Of a stretch of DNA of 64,000 nucleotides, positions 38,093-49,838 are shown one piece after another; position 1 is the stretch's first letter; each line of letters opens with the position of its first letter. Location of the stretch: NCBI RefSeq assembly GCF_000422345.1, contig NZ_AULP01000004.1, forward strand, positions 186,001-250,000, given 5' to 3'. The DNA comes from Neomelitea salexigens DSM 19753 (GTDB taxonomy: Bacteria > Pseudomonadota > Gammaproteobacteria > Pseudomonadales > Spongiibacteraceae). Under the pieces are notes generated by a model that did no database searches, was not told where the DNA came from, and saw only the letters and a program-made list of their open reading frames with translations. The position numbers and the translations under genes are program-made.

Positions 38093-38718
38093 GGAGCCAA
38101 CGCCAGCAATTGCTCTGGCGTATCGACGTCGCTGTAAATACCTGGGTCGCTGACATCGACAAACCGACGCGTCGACGCCGGGTCTTGGATTACTCCCTTC
38201 CCCCCCTGCGTACCGATTACCGCACATAGCGCCGGCCAATATTTTCTGCCAAAGGCCACAGGGTGACCGGCCCGCCCCTGACAGCGCGGCACGACAATAT
38301 CGTCCGCACAGGCAGCATTAATAAGCTGAGAAATTGTGGTAATTCGCAGCAGCGGCAAATCCGCTGGCATGATTAATACGGCCTCAGGCAGGCTTGACGG
38401 CAGCGTGTGAGAGCGCAACTGTTCCTCCGTGCAGCCGAGGTGCTGCAACAACGCGCGCATGCCCTCGGCCAAGGAGAAGCCCATGCCTTCTTCCGCTCGG
38501 CGTGCATAGAAACACGGCGCATCGAGCTTTGCCGCAACGTTATTATGGCGGTCGGACTCGCTCAGCACCGCGAAAGCTTGCGCCCCCGCCTTACCTGCCC
38601 GCCGGATTAAGGCCGGCAGCATCTCGCCACCTTTGGGTAGCGGCGTAAATCGCTTGTCCTGTTCGCCAAAGCGACGACTGCGGCCAGCCGCCAGCAACAG
38701 TAACGGCAACGCGGCCAT
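38074..38718 (-). CDS. MobA/MocA-like molybdopterin nucleotidyltransferase
   Basis: 214-residue NTP-transferase. The nucleotide-binding loop LLLLAAGRSRRFGEQDKR is at about 5-22, the ADLPLL metal-binding segment is near 119, and GHPVAFGRKYWPAL lies towards the C terminus. It transfers CMP or GMP to molybdopterin; MocA (CTP, for the xanthine-dehydrogenase class) is favoured because the gene is coupled to xdhC by a TAATG overlap, but the sequence alone does not separate MocA from MobA. No molybdenum enzyme gene lies in the window. Confidence 0.82.
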   Translation of the reverse strand: MAALPLLLLAAGRSRRFGEQDKRFTPLPKGGEMLPALIRRAGKAGAQAFAVLSESDRHNNVAAKLDAPCFYARRAEEGMGFSLAEGMRALLQHLGCTEEQLRSHTLPSSLPEAVLIMPADLPLLRITTISQLINAACADDIVVPRCQGRAGHPVAFGRKYWPALCAVIGTQGGKGVIQDPASTRRFVDVSDPGIYSDVDTPEQLLALAPHFTPP

Positions 38719-39674
38719 TACGCCGCCCGCTTGCCGCTGCGTAACTGGGTTAATTCTGCCATTACCGCCACAGCGATCTCCATCGCCGACTTACTGCCAA
38801 TCGGCAAACCTACCGGAGCGTGAAGACGATCAATTTGCTCGGCGCTTAAGTCGAGCTGAAGCAAGCGTTGACGGCGCTTTTCAGACGTTCGCAATGAACC
38901 CAGAGCACCGACGTAGTAGCAGTTTTCGCGCAAGGCCTGCATCAAGGCCATATCGTCGATACGCGGGTCGTGAGTTAGGGTAATGACGATGCTATGAGCA
39001 TCTGCGGCATGCTCGGCTACCACGTCATCAGGCATACCAGGCAACACCGTAACCGCAGGCAAAGACCATCGCTGGCGCCGGTCATCGCGCGGATCGCATA
39101 CGAGCACGCGATAGTCCATCGCTAAGGCGAGCTCTGCTATACAGCGAGCCAGCTCGTTGGCCCCAACCAGTAATAGCTGAAAGCGGGGGCCAAAATCCTG
39201 CTGCAAGGTCGTCTCGCCCAGGCTCAACGTTTGGCAGTGCGCCACACCTTGCAGAGACCAATCCCCGCTTTGCAAATCAACCTGTCTGCGCACCGCCCTG
39301 CGCTCATCCAAGGCAAGCAAGAGGCGGCGAATATCCGCTAGATGACCGGCGGTAAGCGGCTCGACGAATATTTTCATACGGCCGCCACAAGGCAGACCGA
39401 AGCGCTCGTTTTCCTCGGGGCTAACACCATACTCCAGCAACTCACAGTGAGTCGCAGCGAGTTGCCCAGATGCCAGCTTCTCTAACAGGTCATCCTCTAT
39501 ACACCCACCCGACAGCGAACCTGTTAACGCACCATCAGCGGCCAAAAACGCCATCGCCCCGAGCGGCCTGGGCGATGCTCCAAATGTCGCTGCAATCGTG
39601 CACAGCCAGCCGCCCTGCCCCTCGTCAACGGCGCTCGCCGCAGCAGCCAAAACCAGTTGATCCGTATTTTTCAA
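38718..39674 (-). CDS. xdhC: XdhC/CoxI-family molybdenum cofactor chaperone
   Basis: 318-residue protein that in other bacteria binds molybdenum cofactor and promotes its sulfuration and insertion into xanthine dehydrogenase-type enzymes. The N-terminal XdhC/CoxI part has CTIAATFGASPRPLGAMAF and GSLSGGCIEDDLLEKL (about 47-66), and the C-terminal Rossmann domain has LLLVGANELARCIAELAL (about 167-184). The TTG start at 39674 has GGGGA six bases upstream. It is the first of a two-gene operon with the nucleotidyltransferase. The client enzyme must be encoded elsewhere. Confidence 0.88.
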   Translation of the reverse strand: MKNTDQLVLAAAASAVDEGQGGWLCTIAATFGASPRPLGAMAFLAADGALTGSLSGGCIEDDLLEKLASGQLAATHCELLEYGVSPEENERFGLPCGGRMKIFVEPLTAGHLADIRRLLLALDERRAVRRQVDLQSGDWSLQGVAHCQTLSLGETTLQQDFGPRFQLLLVGANELARCIAELALAMDYRVLVCDPRDDRRQRWSLPAVTVLPGMPDDVVAEHAADAHSIVITLTHDPRIDDMALMQALRENCYYVGALGSLRTSEKRRQRLLQLDLSAEQIDRLHAPVGLPIGSKSAMEIAVAVMAELTQLRSGKRAA

Positions 39675-39742
39675 ATGCCATCCCCAGATTTACACAACCG
39701 CAAAATTCTCGAACATTATGAAACCAGCCATTTACAAAAGGC

Positions 39743-39770
39743 AAAAAAAAACGCCGCATAAAGCGGCGTT
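39743..39770 (-). terminator. Rho-independent terminator after TonB receptor 1
   Basis: On the minus strand an AACGCCGC / GCGGCGTT stem with a five-base loop is followed by nine T residues. It lies 21 bases after the stop of the receptor gene and insulates xdhC from it. Confidence 0.93.
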
Positions 39771-39790
39771 TATTAGGTGCGATCGCTAGA

Positions 39791-42385
39791 TCAATACCAG
39801 CGGTACGTACCTTGGATTGCAAAACTACGTGGCGGCTCAACAAAGCCGTAGTGACTAACTGCACCAAAGATATTGCTCGACAGAGGTGTATCGTTGGAGT
39901 AAGAAATCACTGTCTCGTCAGTTAGGTTTTTAGCTAACAACGCCACTTCCCATCCAGCAGACACATCAGACAAGCCTAAGCGAAGATTGGTCTTCACGTA
40001 GCCATCTTGCTCCTGACTTGGGTCGAGGTTCTGTGATGAGTTGTAATCACCAGTAAAGACGAAGTCCGCGCCACCGCGAAACTCGATATCGCTGGTCAGC
40101 ATCGTGGTGTATACAAAGGTCAAGTTACCTGAATAATCCGCGACGTACTGGTTGGTCTTACCTTTGTAGTTACAGTATTCAACGCCATCAACAACGCTGT
40201 CTGCGGGCTGCCCCTGGTAGCACTGACCGTTGTCGTAATCCGTGAATTCGAAGTCGAGGAATGCCAAAGCACCCGTCATCATCAAATTTTCAGTCAGAGC
40301 AATACGGCCATCCAGCTCGATACCCATGGTCGTCGCTGCACCGGCATTACCGACATTAAAGCCCAGCGTGCCGTCAAAGATACTCACCTGCAGATCATCG
40401 TATTCGGTGTAGAAGGCGGCGATATTCAGCTCAGCAGCACCATCGAGCAAAGTCGTCTTGGCACCGATTTCTAAACTGGTCGCTTGCTCTTCTTCGTACT
40501 CAAAACTACCAACAAGGATTAACGGATCACTGTCTGGGTTTTGCAGAGGGCGAATCTGGTTGTTGTCTGGAGACGCATTCGAACGCGCATCATAACCACC
40601 AGATTTAAAGCCGCGAGACAAGGTACCGTAAAGCATGGCGTCGTCATTGAGGTCATACTGCAAATTCAGCGACGGCGAAATATTCTCTTCCGTTCGTGAA
40701 CCTTTCAAGTCGTGACGCTCTGCAGAAAAGTTTTTCGCGACAACCGTATCAATTTCACCCACATCCGGGCGCTCACCAGTGGCGCGATTTTCGAAGTCAA
40801 GGCGGCGGCTACCATCCTTGGTTTCATGCGAGTATCGCAGACCCAAGGTTGCGCGGAACAAGTCGGTGACATTCCAAGTCGTTTGCAGGAATGCCGAGAA
40901 CAACTCTGTTTCAGTAGTAAAGTAACGTGGTGTACCAAGATCTCTGATCTCATCACCCGCATCACCAATACCACCAAGCTCCAATAAGCCCAGATCAAAC
41001 AAAGGTTGGAACAGTGCCACAGCCTGAGGACCACCCAAAGCAAGCAATTGCGCCTGAGTCACGTCGTCCAGTGGACCTCCCTGCGTATCAAAAGGCGGAC
41101 GCTCGCCACGAGCACCACCTTCTTGCAAGTCGGCGGCGTTAAGCAGCTGGGGCAGGATATCGCTGTCTACACGAATACTATCGAAGAATTCCAATTCACT
41201 CTTCTGATAAAAACCGCCAGCAATGAACTCAAACGTTTCGCCCACGGGTGATACCCAGCGGAATTCCTGGCTGAACTGGTCGTAGGTCTCTTCTGCTCCA
41301 ACACTGAATACCGAGGCGCCGGTAAAGTCACAGTCACAAAGCTCTTCGGTTTCATAACCCAGCAAGCCAGTGATGAAGGTGAACTGATGGCCTTCACGGT
41401 AGTAGTCAACATTCAGCGTAACGTTCTGCGTATCGTTATAGCTGTAGTCGCCATTGGAGGAACGCTTAAAGTCTTGCTTGTTATTCAACACCGAGGAGTC
41501 AGCATCAACGTCAACGAGTGTTACCGGGCCAACGGCAATAGTCGTACGGTCGAGAATCTCACCGTAGGTGCGGCCGTTGAATGAGCCAGTTTCTGACGTC
41601 GACGGCTGATCGTTAATGATCTCAATTTGGCGACCATCTACATCAAACTTACCCGCCTCAAGTTTTAACGCGGCAACCAAGTTTTCAGTCGCATCCCACT
41701 CAAAGATTGCCCGAATGGTCCCCTCGTCGCGCGTTGGCTCATCGCGATTCAAGGTCAGGTTTTCCATGTGGCCGTCGATATCGCGCTTACGGACCGCAAG
41801 ACGCGCACCCACGGTATCCGTTAACGGGCCAGACAATACCAAGTCAATAATTTGCTCGTTGAAGTCGGGCTCGTATGTCGCCGACACAGAGCCTTCAAAC
41901 TCTTGTCCCGGACGCGCAGAAATCAAGCTCAGCGCACCAGCGATACTGTTTTTACCAAACAGAATATTTTGCGGGCCACGCAGAACTTCGACGCGGGCCA
42001 GGTCGAGAAAGGGTGCGCGCGTCAGCTGAGCACGGCCGTAGCTGACACCGTCAAAATACATACCCACGGACTGTTCGAAACCCGGGTTGATGCCCGAGCC
42101 GATACCGCGAATGTAAATGTTTGTACCAATACCCGTCTCCGACATTGTCAGGTTGGGTACGTACGCTTGCAGGTCTTCAACTTTGGCGATACCCGCCTCA
42201 GCCATTTTGTCGCCGCTCACAGCGTTCACTGATACCGGAACATCCTGCAAGCTCTCTGCCCGCAGTGTTGCAGTAACAATAACTTCTTCCAAAGCGGGCG
42301 CTGCAAACAGCGGTGTTGCTGCTACAGAAACCGCCGCTGCCAGCGCCGAGCGCCGAAAACGTGCTAATGATTTATTCAAGGTCAT
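39791..42385 (-). CDS. TonB-dependent outer-membrane receptor 1
   Basis: 864-residue receptor with a signal peptide (about 1-28, ending PLFAAP), a TonB box-like LEEVIVTATLR (about 32-42), a plug domain (about 45-160; VEVLRGPQNILFGKNS) and a 22-strand-type barrel ending in the aromatic residue of TYRWY. It resembles iron-siderophore/uncharacterised substrate receptors common in marine gammaproteobacteria, with no recognisable ligand. It is paralogous to the next upstream gene (42627-44999), from which it differs mainly by an extra stretch of about 45 residues in the middle of the barrel. The ATG has GGAGG four bases upstream. Terminator-like hairpins on both sides make it its own unit. Confidence 0.95.
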   Translation of the reverse strand: MTLNKSLARFRRSALAAAVSVAATPLFAAPALEEVIVTATLRAESLQDVPVSVNAVSGDKMAEAGIAKVEDLQAYVPNLTMSETGIGTNIYIRGIGSGINPGFEQSVGMYFDGVSYGRAQLTRAPFLDLARVEVLRGPQNILFGKNSIAGALSLISARPGQEFEGSVSATYEPDFNEQIIDLVLSGPLTDTVGARLAVRKRDIDGHMENLTLNRDEPTRDEGTIRAIFEWDATENLVAALKLEAGKFDVDGRQIEIINDQPSTSETGSFNGRTYGEILDRTTIAVGPVTLVDVDADSSVLNNKQDFKRSSNGDYSYNDTQNVTLNVDYYREGHQFTFITGLLGYETEELCDCDFTGASVFSVGAEETYDQFSQEFRWVSPVGETFEFIAGGFYQKSELEFFDSIRVDSDILPQLLNAADLQEGGARGERPPFDTQGGPLDDVTQAQLLALGGPQAVALFQPLFDLGLLELGGIGDAGDEIRDLGTPRYFTTETELFSAFLQTTWNVTDLFRATLGLRYSHETKDGSRRLDFENRATGERPDVGEIDTVVAKNFSAERHDLKGSRTEENISPSLNLQYDLNDDAMLYGTLSRGFKSGGYDARSNASPDNNQIRPLQNPDSDPLILVGSFEYEEEQATSLEIGAKTTLLDGAAELNIAAFYTEYDDLQVSIFDGTLGFNVGNAGAATTMGIELDGRIALTENLMMTGALAFLDFEFTDYDNGQCYQGQPADSVVDGVEYCNYKGKTNQYVADYSGNLTFVYTTMLTSDIEFRGGADFVFTGDYNSSQNLDPSQEQDGYVKTNLRLGLSDVSAGWEVALLAKNLTDETVISYSNDTPLSSNIFGAVSHYGFVEPPRSFAIQGTYRWY

Positions 42386-42576
42386 ATGACCTCCAGATGC
42401 CTTGTTTTATTATGACTGACCCCACCGGCGCGAATGCTCCGGTAATGTCCCCTCCAGGATTCCCGCGTCGCATTGCTGCGCGCTAGGTAATGTAATCGCC
42501 GACAACATATACGAAATAAACTATCTTCGCAATGTCACGAAAGCTTATCGTTGAAGAGCATTTAGCTCAAGGTTAA

Positions 42577-42606
42577 AAGCAGAGGCGCCGCTATAACGCA
42601 GCGCCT
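42577..42606 (-). terminator. Terminator-like hairpin after TonB receptor 2
   Basis: On the minus strand AGGCGCTGC pairs with GCGGCGCCT (one G-T wobble) around GTTATA, followed by CTGCTTTT. It starts 20 bases after the stop codon of the gene at 42627-44999. The T-run is short, so confidence is lower than for the other terminator. Confidence 0.65.
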
Positions 42607-42626
42607 TGGTGTAAGCCAGTTTGTGC

Positions 42627-44999
42627 TTACCAGCGCCAGCTTGCTTGAACCGCTACACTGCGCGGTCTTTCAATGAACGCATAATGGTTAACGCTGCCGA
42701 AGCTGCTGTTCGCCAAGGGCGTGTCATTGGAATACGACACCACCTCTTCGTCAGTCAGGTTTTTACCAACCAGCGCCAACTCCCACCCGTCCTTCACATC
42801 GGCAATCGCCAAGCGCATATTCACTTTCACGTAGCCATCTTGCTCCTGGCTAGGATCGAGGTTTTGCGACGAGTTGTAGTCATCGGTAAAGACAAAGTCA
42901 GTAGCCGCACGAAACTCCATGGCGTCGCCGAAGCTATGCGTGTAGTTGAAAGCCAAGTTGCCTGAGTAGTCTGCAACGTATTGGTTAGTCTTGCCCTTGT
43001 AGTCACAGAAGGCGACCCCATTTACCACCGAGTCTGGAGTTTGCCCCTGGAAACACTGACCGTTTTCAAACTCAGTGAACTCGAAATCAAGGAAGGCGAT
43101 CGCTGCACTCATCACCAATTCATCGGTGAGCGCAATACGGCCATCGAACTCAATACCTTGGGTTTCCGCTTTACCAGCATTACCGACATTAAAGCCGAGG
43201 ATACCGTCAAAGATACTCACTTGGAGATCATCGTACTCGGTCATGAACACGGCAACGTTAAGCTCAGCACGACCGTCCCAAAAGCTACTTTTGGCGCCGA
43301 TTTCTAAGCTGGTTGCTTCCTCTTCGTCGTACTCAAATGAGCCGATAATCACATTCCCGGCCGCATTTGGCGCCGCACTGGGCGATGCATTGGAGCGTGC
43401 ATCAAAGCCACCGGACTTGTAACCACGGCTCGCCGTTGCATACACCATCACTTCATCGGTGGCATCAAACTGAACATTGATCGACGGTGCGAGTTGATCA
43501 GTGTCTTGAGTGTCTTTCAAATCATGTCGCTCAATTTTAAACACCCCATCCAAGACACCGTCGACTGTGCCTAGCGGCCGTTCGTTGCCCTGCAGGTCAG
43601 CAACTGTCAGGCTACGTGAGCCGTCTTTTTCCTCTTCAGAATAACGAAGGCCGAAGTTGGCGCGTAAGCGATCGGTAACGTTCCAGGTGGTCTGCCAGAA
43701 CACTGACCACAGTTCAGCGTCTGAAGTGAAGTAGCGTGGTGTTGTCGTATTGGCAATGGAGTTACCCGCCGCCTGCGAGCCGGTTCTCAGTGCTACTGCT
43801 GTAGGGATAATCGAACTGTCAATCACAATGCTGTCATAGAAATCGAGCTTGCTGGTTTGATAGTAAAAACCACCGATATGCTCAAGTGTTTCACCGACCG
43901 GGGAGGCCCAGCGAATTTCCTGGCTGTATTGCTCGTAATCTTCGCTGAACGGCACGCTGAAGACATTGGCGCCGGTGAAGTCGCAGTCACAGAGCTCGTC
44001 AAATTCGTACTCCAATGCGGCAGTGATGAATGTCAGCGTGCCCTCACCCAGAGCGTAATCCACATTCAAGGTAAAATTACGCGTACGGTTATTGCTGTAG
44101 TCCCCGTTGGAGGAACGCTTGTAGTCCAAACCGGTATTCAGCACCGAGGGGTCCGCACCAAACTGCGCGGCAAGAATTTGACTGTAGCTCGCGCCACCAA
44201 AGGCTGGGTTAGTTGAGGGCTGGTCGTTCACAATTTCAATTTGGCGGCCATCGACATTGAATTTACCCAATTCAAATTTCAGCATTGCCGTCAGATCCGC
44301 GCTCGCCTCCCAATCCAGAATCGCACGGAAAGTACTCTCTTCACGAGCAGGCTCATCGCGGTTCAGCGTGAGGTTTTCAATGTAGCCGTCCATAGAGCGT
44401 TTGCGCATCGCGATACGCGCACCTAAGGTATCGGTTAATGGGCCAGAGAGAATGAAATCAACGACTTCTTCCCCATGATCAGGTTCATACAAAACCGATA
44501 TCGAGCCTTCCTGCTCGTCTCCAGGGCGGGCAGAAATAAGACTCAGTGCGCCGGCGATACTGTTCTTCCCGTAAAGAATATTTTGTGGACCACGCAGAAC
44601 CTCGACGCGGGCTAAATCTAGGAAGGGTGCCCGTGTTAACTGGGCGCGGCTATATGAAACGCCATCAAAATACATACCCACAGACTGTTCAAAACCGGGG
44701 TTGATCCCAGACCCGATCCCCCGAATATAGATATTAGTGCCAATGCCTGTTTCCGACATTGACAAATTGGGCACATAAGCCTGCAAATCCTCGATTTTGT
44801 CGATACCGGCTTCCTGCATTTTTTCGCCACTGACCGCGTTAACCGATACCGGCACATCTTGCAGACTCTCGGTTCGCAGGGTTGCGGTTACCAGTACCTC
44901 TTCAAGCGCTGGGGCAGCAATTGCCGACGACAGCGGGCTTAACCCCGCTGTCATCGCCGCCGAAGCCAGACCAATGGAGCACACACGCATTATCTTCAT
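42627..44999 (-). CDS. TonB-dependent outer-membrane receptor 2 (paralogue of 1)
   Basis: 790-residue TonB-dependent receptor, signal peptide about 1-28, TonB box-like LEEVLVTATLR, plug domain about 45-160 (VEVLRGPQNILYGKNS) and barrel ending in ASWRW. The plug is almost identical to that of the neighbouring receptor, while the surface-loop regions differ. Both proteins keep ELCDCDFTGA and a second cysteine pair in a loop (NGQCFQGQ and, 11 residues after it, FCDYKGKTNQYV), probably disulfides on the cell surface. The ATG at 44999 has AGGAGA eight bases upstream. It is followed by its own hairpin; ligand unknown. Confidence 0.95.
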   Translation of the reverse strand: MKIMRVCSIGLASAAMTAGLSPLSSAIAAPALEEVLVTATLRTESLQDVPVSVNAVSGEKMQEAGIDKIEDLQAYVPNLSMSETGIGTNIYIRGIGSGINPGFEQSVGMYFDGVSYSRAQLTRAPFLDLARVEVLRGPQNILYGKNSIAGALSLISARPGDEQEGSISVLYEPDHGEEVVDFILSGPLTDTLGARIAMRKRSMDGYIENLTLNRDEPAREESTFRAILDWEASADLTAMLKFELGKFNVDGRQIEIVNDQPSTNPAFGGASYSQILAAQFGADPSVLNTGLDYKRSSNGDYSNNRTRNFTLNVDYALGEGTLTFITAALEYEFDELCDCDFTGANVFSVPFSEDYEQYSQEIRWASPVGETLEHIGGFYYQTSKLDFYDSIVIDSSIIPTAVALRTGSQAAGNSIANTTTPRYFTSDAELWSVFWQTTWNVTDRLRANFGLRYSEEEKDGSRSLTVADLQGNERPLGTVDGVLDGVFKIERHDLKDTQDTDQLAPSINVQFDATDEVMVYATASRGYKSGGFDARSNASPSAAPNAAGNVIIGSFEYDEEEATSLEIGAKSSFWDGRAELNVAVFMTEYDDLQVSIFDGILGFNVGNAGKAETQGIEFDGRIALTDELVMSAAIAFLDFEFTEFENGQCFQGQTPDSVVNGVAFCDYKGKTNQYVADYSGNLAFNYTHSFGDAMEFRAATDFVFTDDYNSSQNLDPSQEQDGYVKVNMRLAIADVKDGWELALVGKNLTDEEVVSYSNDTPLANSSFGSVNHYAFIERPRSVAVQASWRW

Positions 45000-45083
45000 G
45001 AACAGACTCTCCTAGGAGCTACTTATTGTTTTAAACATAACCTTACGCACTTTTTGTCGCGCACGATCATGTCCCAATGAAGT

Positions 45084-45101
45084 CTATATAGTCGAATATA
45101 G
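45084..45101. promoter_or_regulatory. Inverted repeat upstream of TonB receptor 2
   Basis: CTATAT-AGTCGA-ATATAG, with six-base arms and six-base spacer, 85 bases upstream of the receptor start. AT-rich short palindromes are expected now and then by chance, and the match to a Fur box is poor, so a regulatory role is only possible. Confidence 0.3.
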
Positions 45102-45151
45102 CTGTCTAATGTGGGATTTACCTATTCGTTAGCGTGAATAGTAGTAGTTTT

Positions 45152-45610
45152 TTAATAAATACCCATCTCCAGTCCCGCCACCATCGCTTCCGCGAGCTCC
45201 TCTACCCCCGCAAAGTCTTCAGCTTGCGGCGGTCCTTTACAAATAATCGCCTCGGCGACCGGCTTCAATACCATGCCTTTAGCAATGCGCTGAAGCGCTC
45301 GCACTGCACCTTCACCATCATTGCCGGTACACAAGTATGCCGCGTAAGGAAGAATCAGTTCGCGCGCACAGGCGGGGTAGAAACTTCTATCCAAAAAATC
45401 TTTCAATGCGCCAGGAAGCTGACCAAAATTTTCAGGAAAGATCAACAACAGCGCCTCAGCCCATATGACATCTCTGCTACCCGCGTCGCTCGCGCGAAGC
45501 AGGCGCACGCTAGCGCCGGCCGCCTCAGCGCGACGCGCTGCCGCGTAGGCGAGTCGTAAATTTCTGCCCGACTGACTGTGGTACACAACAAGCAAATTGC
45601 TTTTTGACAC
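45152..45610 (-). CDS. Flavodoxin/NAD(P)H-dependent FMN reductase-like protein
   Basis: 152-residue protein with a flavodoxin-like fold. The phosphate-binding loop is VVYHSQSGRNLRLAYAA (about 8-24) and the flavin-ring loop is LLIFPENFGQLPGALKDFLDR (read as adjoining parts, about 55-75), with YLCTGNDGEGAVRALQR after it. It probably carries or reduces FMN. The GTG start at 45610 follows GGGG by five bases. It is divergent from gloA with 114 bases between; no partner gene points to a specific process. Confidence 0.8.
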   Translation of the reverse strand: MSKSNLLVVYHSQSGRNLRLAYAAARRAEAAGASVRLLRASDAGSRDVIWAEALLLIFPENFGQLPGALKDFLDRSFYPACARELILPYAAYLCTGNDGEGAVRALQRIAKGMVLKPVAEAIICKGPPQAEDFAGVEELAEAMVAGLEMGIY

Positions 45611-45724
45611 ACTAACCCCGCCTGATATTTTGTTGATACTGTGTTCACTCTGCTCTGCTCCTAGCGGTAAGATAGCGCAGCACAGCCATCACCATCCATA
45701 GACCACGAATAGAAGTCAGAACTT

Positions 45725-46165
45725 ATGAAGTATCTACATACCATGGTGCGGGTCGCGGACCTCGAGGCATCAATGCATTTTTACTGCAACCTGCTGGGCC
45801 TGACAGAAGTTGCGCGCTATGACAGCGAGCAAGGGCGCTTCACATTGGTTTACCTGAGTGCGAGCGCAGATAAAGAACAAGCAGAAAGGGAAAAGTGCCC
45901 CACGCTGGAGCTGACCTACAACTGGGATCCTGAAAAGTATGATGGCGGGCGTAATTTCGGCCACTTGGCGTACCAGGTAGACGACATTTATGCTTTGTGT
46001 AAAAAGCTGCAAGACGGCGGGGTCGTCATTAACCGACCGCCTCGCGATGGCCATATGGCCTTCGTGCGATCGCCAGACAATATTTCCATTGAGCTTCTGC
46101 AAGCGGGTAAGGCGCTGCCTCCGGCAGAGCCTTGGCAATCCATGCCCAACACCGGCGAGTGGTAG
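45725..46165 (+). CDS. gloA: Lactoylglutathione lyase (glyoxalase I)
   Basis: Metalloenzyme that converts the methylglyoxal-glutathione hemithioacetal to S-lactoylglutathione. The 146-residue protein has all four metal ligands of the E. coli-type enzyme: His5 (KYLHTMVRV), Glu62 (TLELTYNW), His80 (NFGHLAYQV) and Glu123 (ISIELLQ). The short form without the insertions of the zinc-type (human, yeast) enzyme suggests nickel activation, as in E. coli. It is a single gene, converging on the lipoprotein gene with three bases between the stops. Confidence 0.95.
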   Translation: MKYLHTMVRVADLEASMHFYCNLLGLTEVARYDSEQGRFTLVYLSASADKEQAEREKCPTLELTYNWDPEKYDGGRNFGHLAYQVDDIYALCKKLQDGGVVINRPPRDGHMAFVRSPDNISIELLQAGKALPPAEPWQSMPNTGEW

Positions 46166-46168
46166 ACC

Positions 46169-46773
46169 TTAGAAAAGACCGAAGAACCAACCGCCCTTTT
46201 TAAGGTCCTCTTCGCAACGTGCCAACTGCGCAGCATAGCTGCGCGAGCGCGCCGATACTTTGCCAGCAACACGCTGTAACCAAGGCTTGCCGGCAAAGGT
46301 CCGGCGTTTAAAGCCGCCGTGGCCTTCGTGGTAAGCCAGATACAATGAATAGGTATCGGTGTTGGCGATGCCATTGGTGCGTCGGCTGACATTGTTGTAC
46401 CAGCCAATAAAGTCTATGGCATCTTCAAAGTCATCGCGATCGGCGCCCCAATTGCCCGACTTATCCTTGTACCAATCCCAGGTTGCATCTTTAGCCTGAG
46501 GATAGCCGTAGGCGTCAGACATACGCCCTGCAGGAATAAAGCCCAACCAGTATTTGCGTGGCGGCTTGGCGTCAGCTACGAAACGCGATTCCTGATACAT
46601 AATCGACATCATCACTGGAATGGGCGAGTCCCAGCGTTTAGACGCCTCGCTGGCATCGTCATACCAGTCGTCTTTTTCGCGAAAAATCGCGCAAATATCA
46701 CCGGGGTTGCGCGGGGGCGCCGTCGTACACGCCGTCGATAGCAGCAGTGCGAGAACCAAGAAAACATAGCGCA

Positions 46774-46774
<1 letters not shown>
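46169..46774 (-). CDS. Lytic-transglycosylase-like (SLT fold) lipoprotein
   Basis: 201-residue exported protein. The N terminus MRYVFLVLALLLSTAC is a lipoprotein-type signal ending in Cys16. The mature part resembles soluble lytic transglycosylases: MMSIMYQESRFVADA carries the likely catalytic Glu, followed by GRMSDAYGYPQAKDATW and LAYHEGHGGF. It would cleave peptidoglycan glycan strands from the outer membrane. I chose the ATG at 46774, which overlaps the ligA stop (TGATG), over a TTG one codon earlier. A lipoprotein of this type follows ligA in Pseudomonas too. Its role there is not known to me. Confidence 0.82.
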
Positions 46775-49729
<2,955 letters not shown>

Positions 49730-49838
49730 TATTCGGCCCTTATCTGCCTGTTATACGGCCCGCTCAACACACTCGACACGGACTTCGTCCTGTTCGAGTC
49801 GCAATTGGCGATATTGTTCCACGCGGGCACCGAAATAT

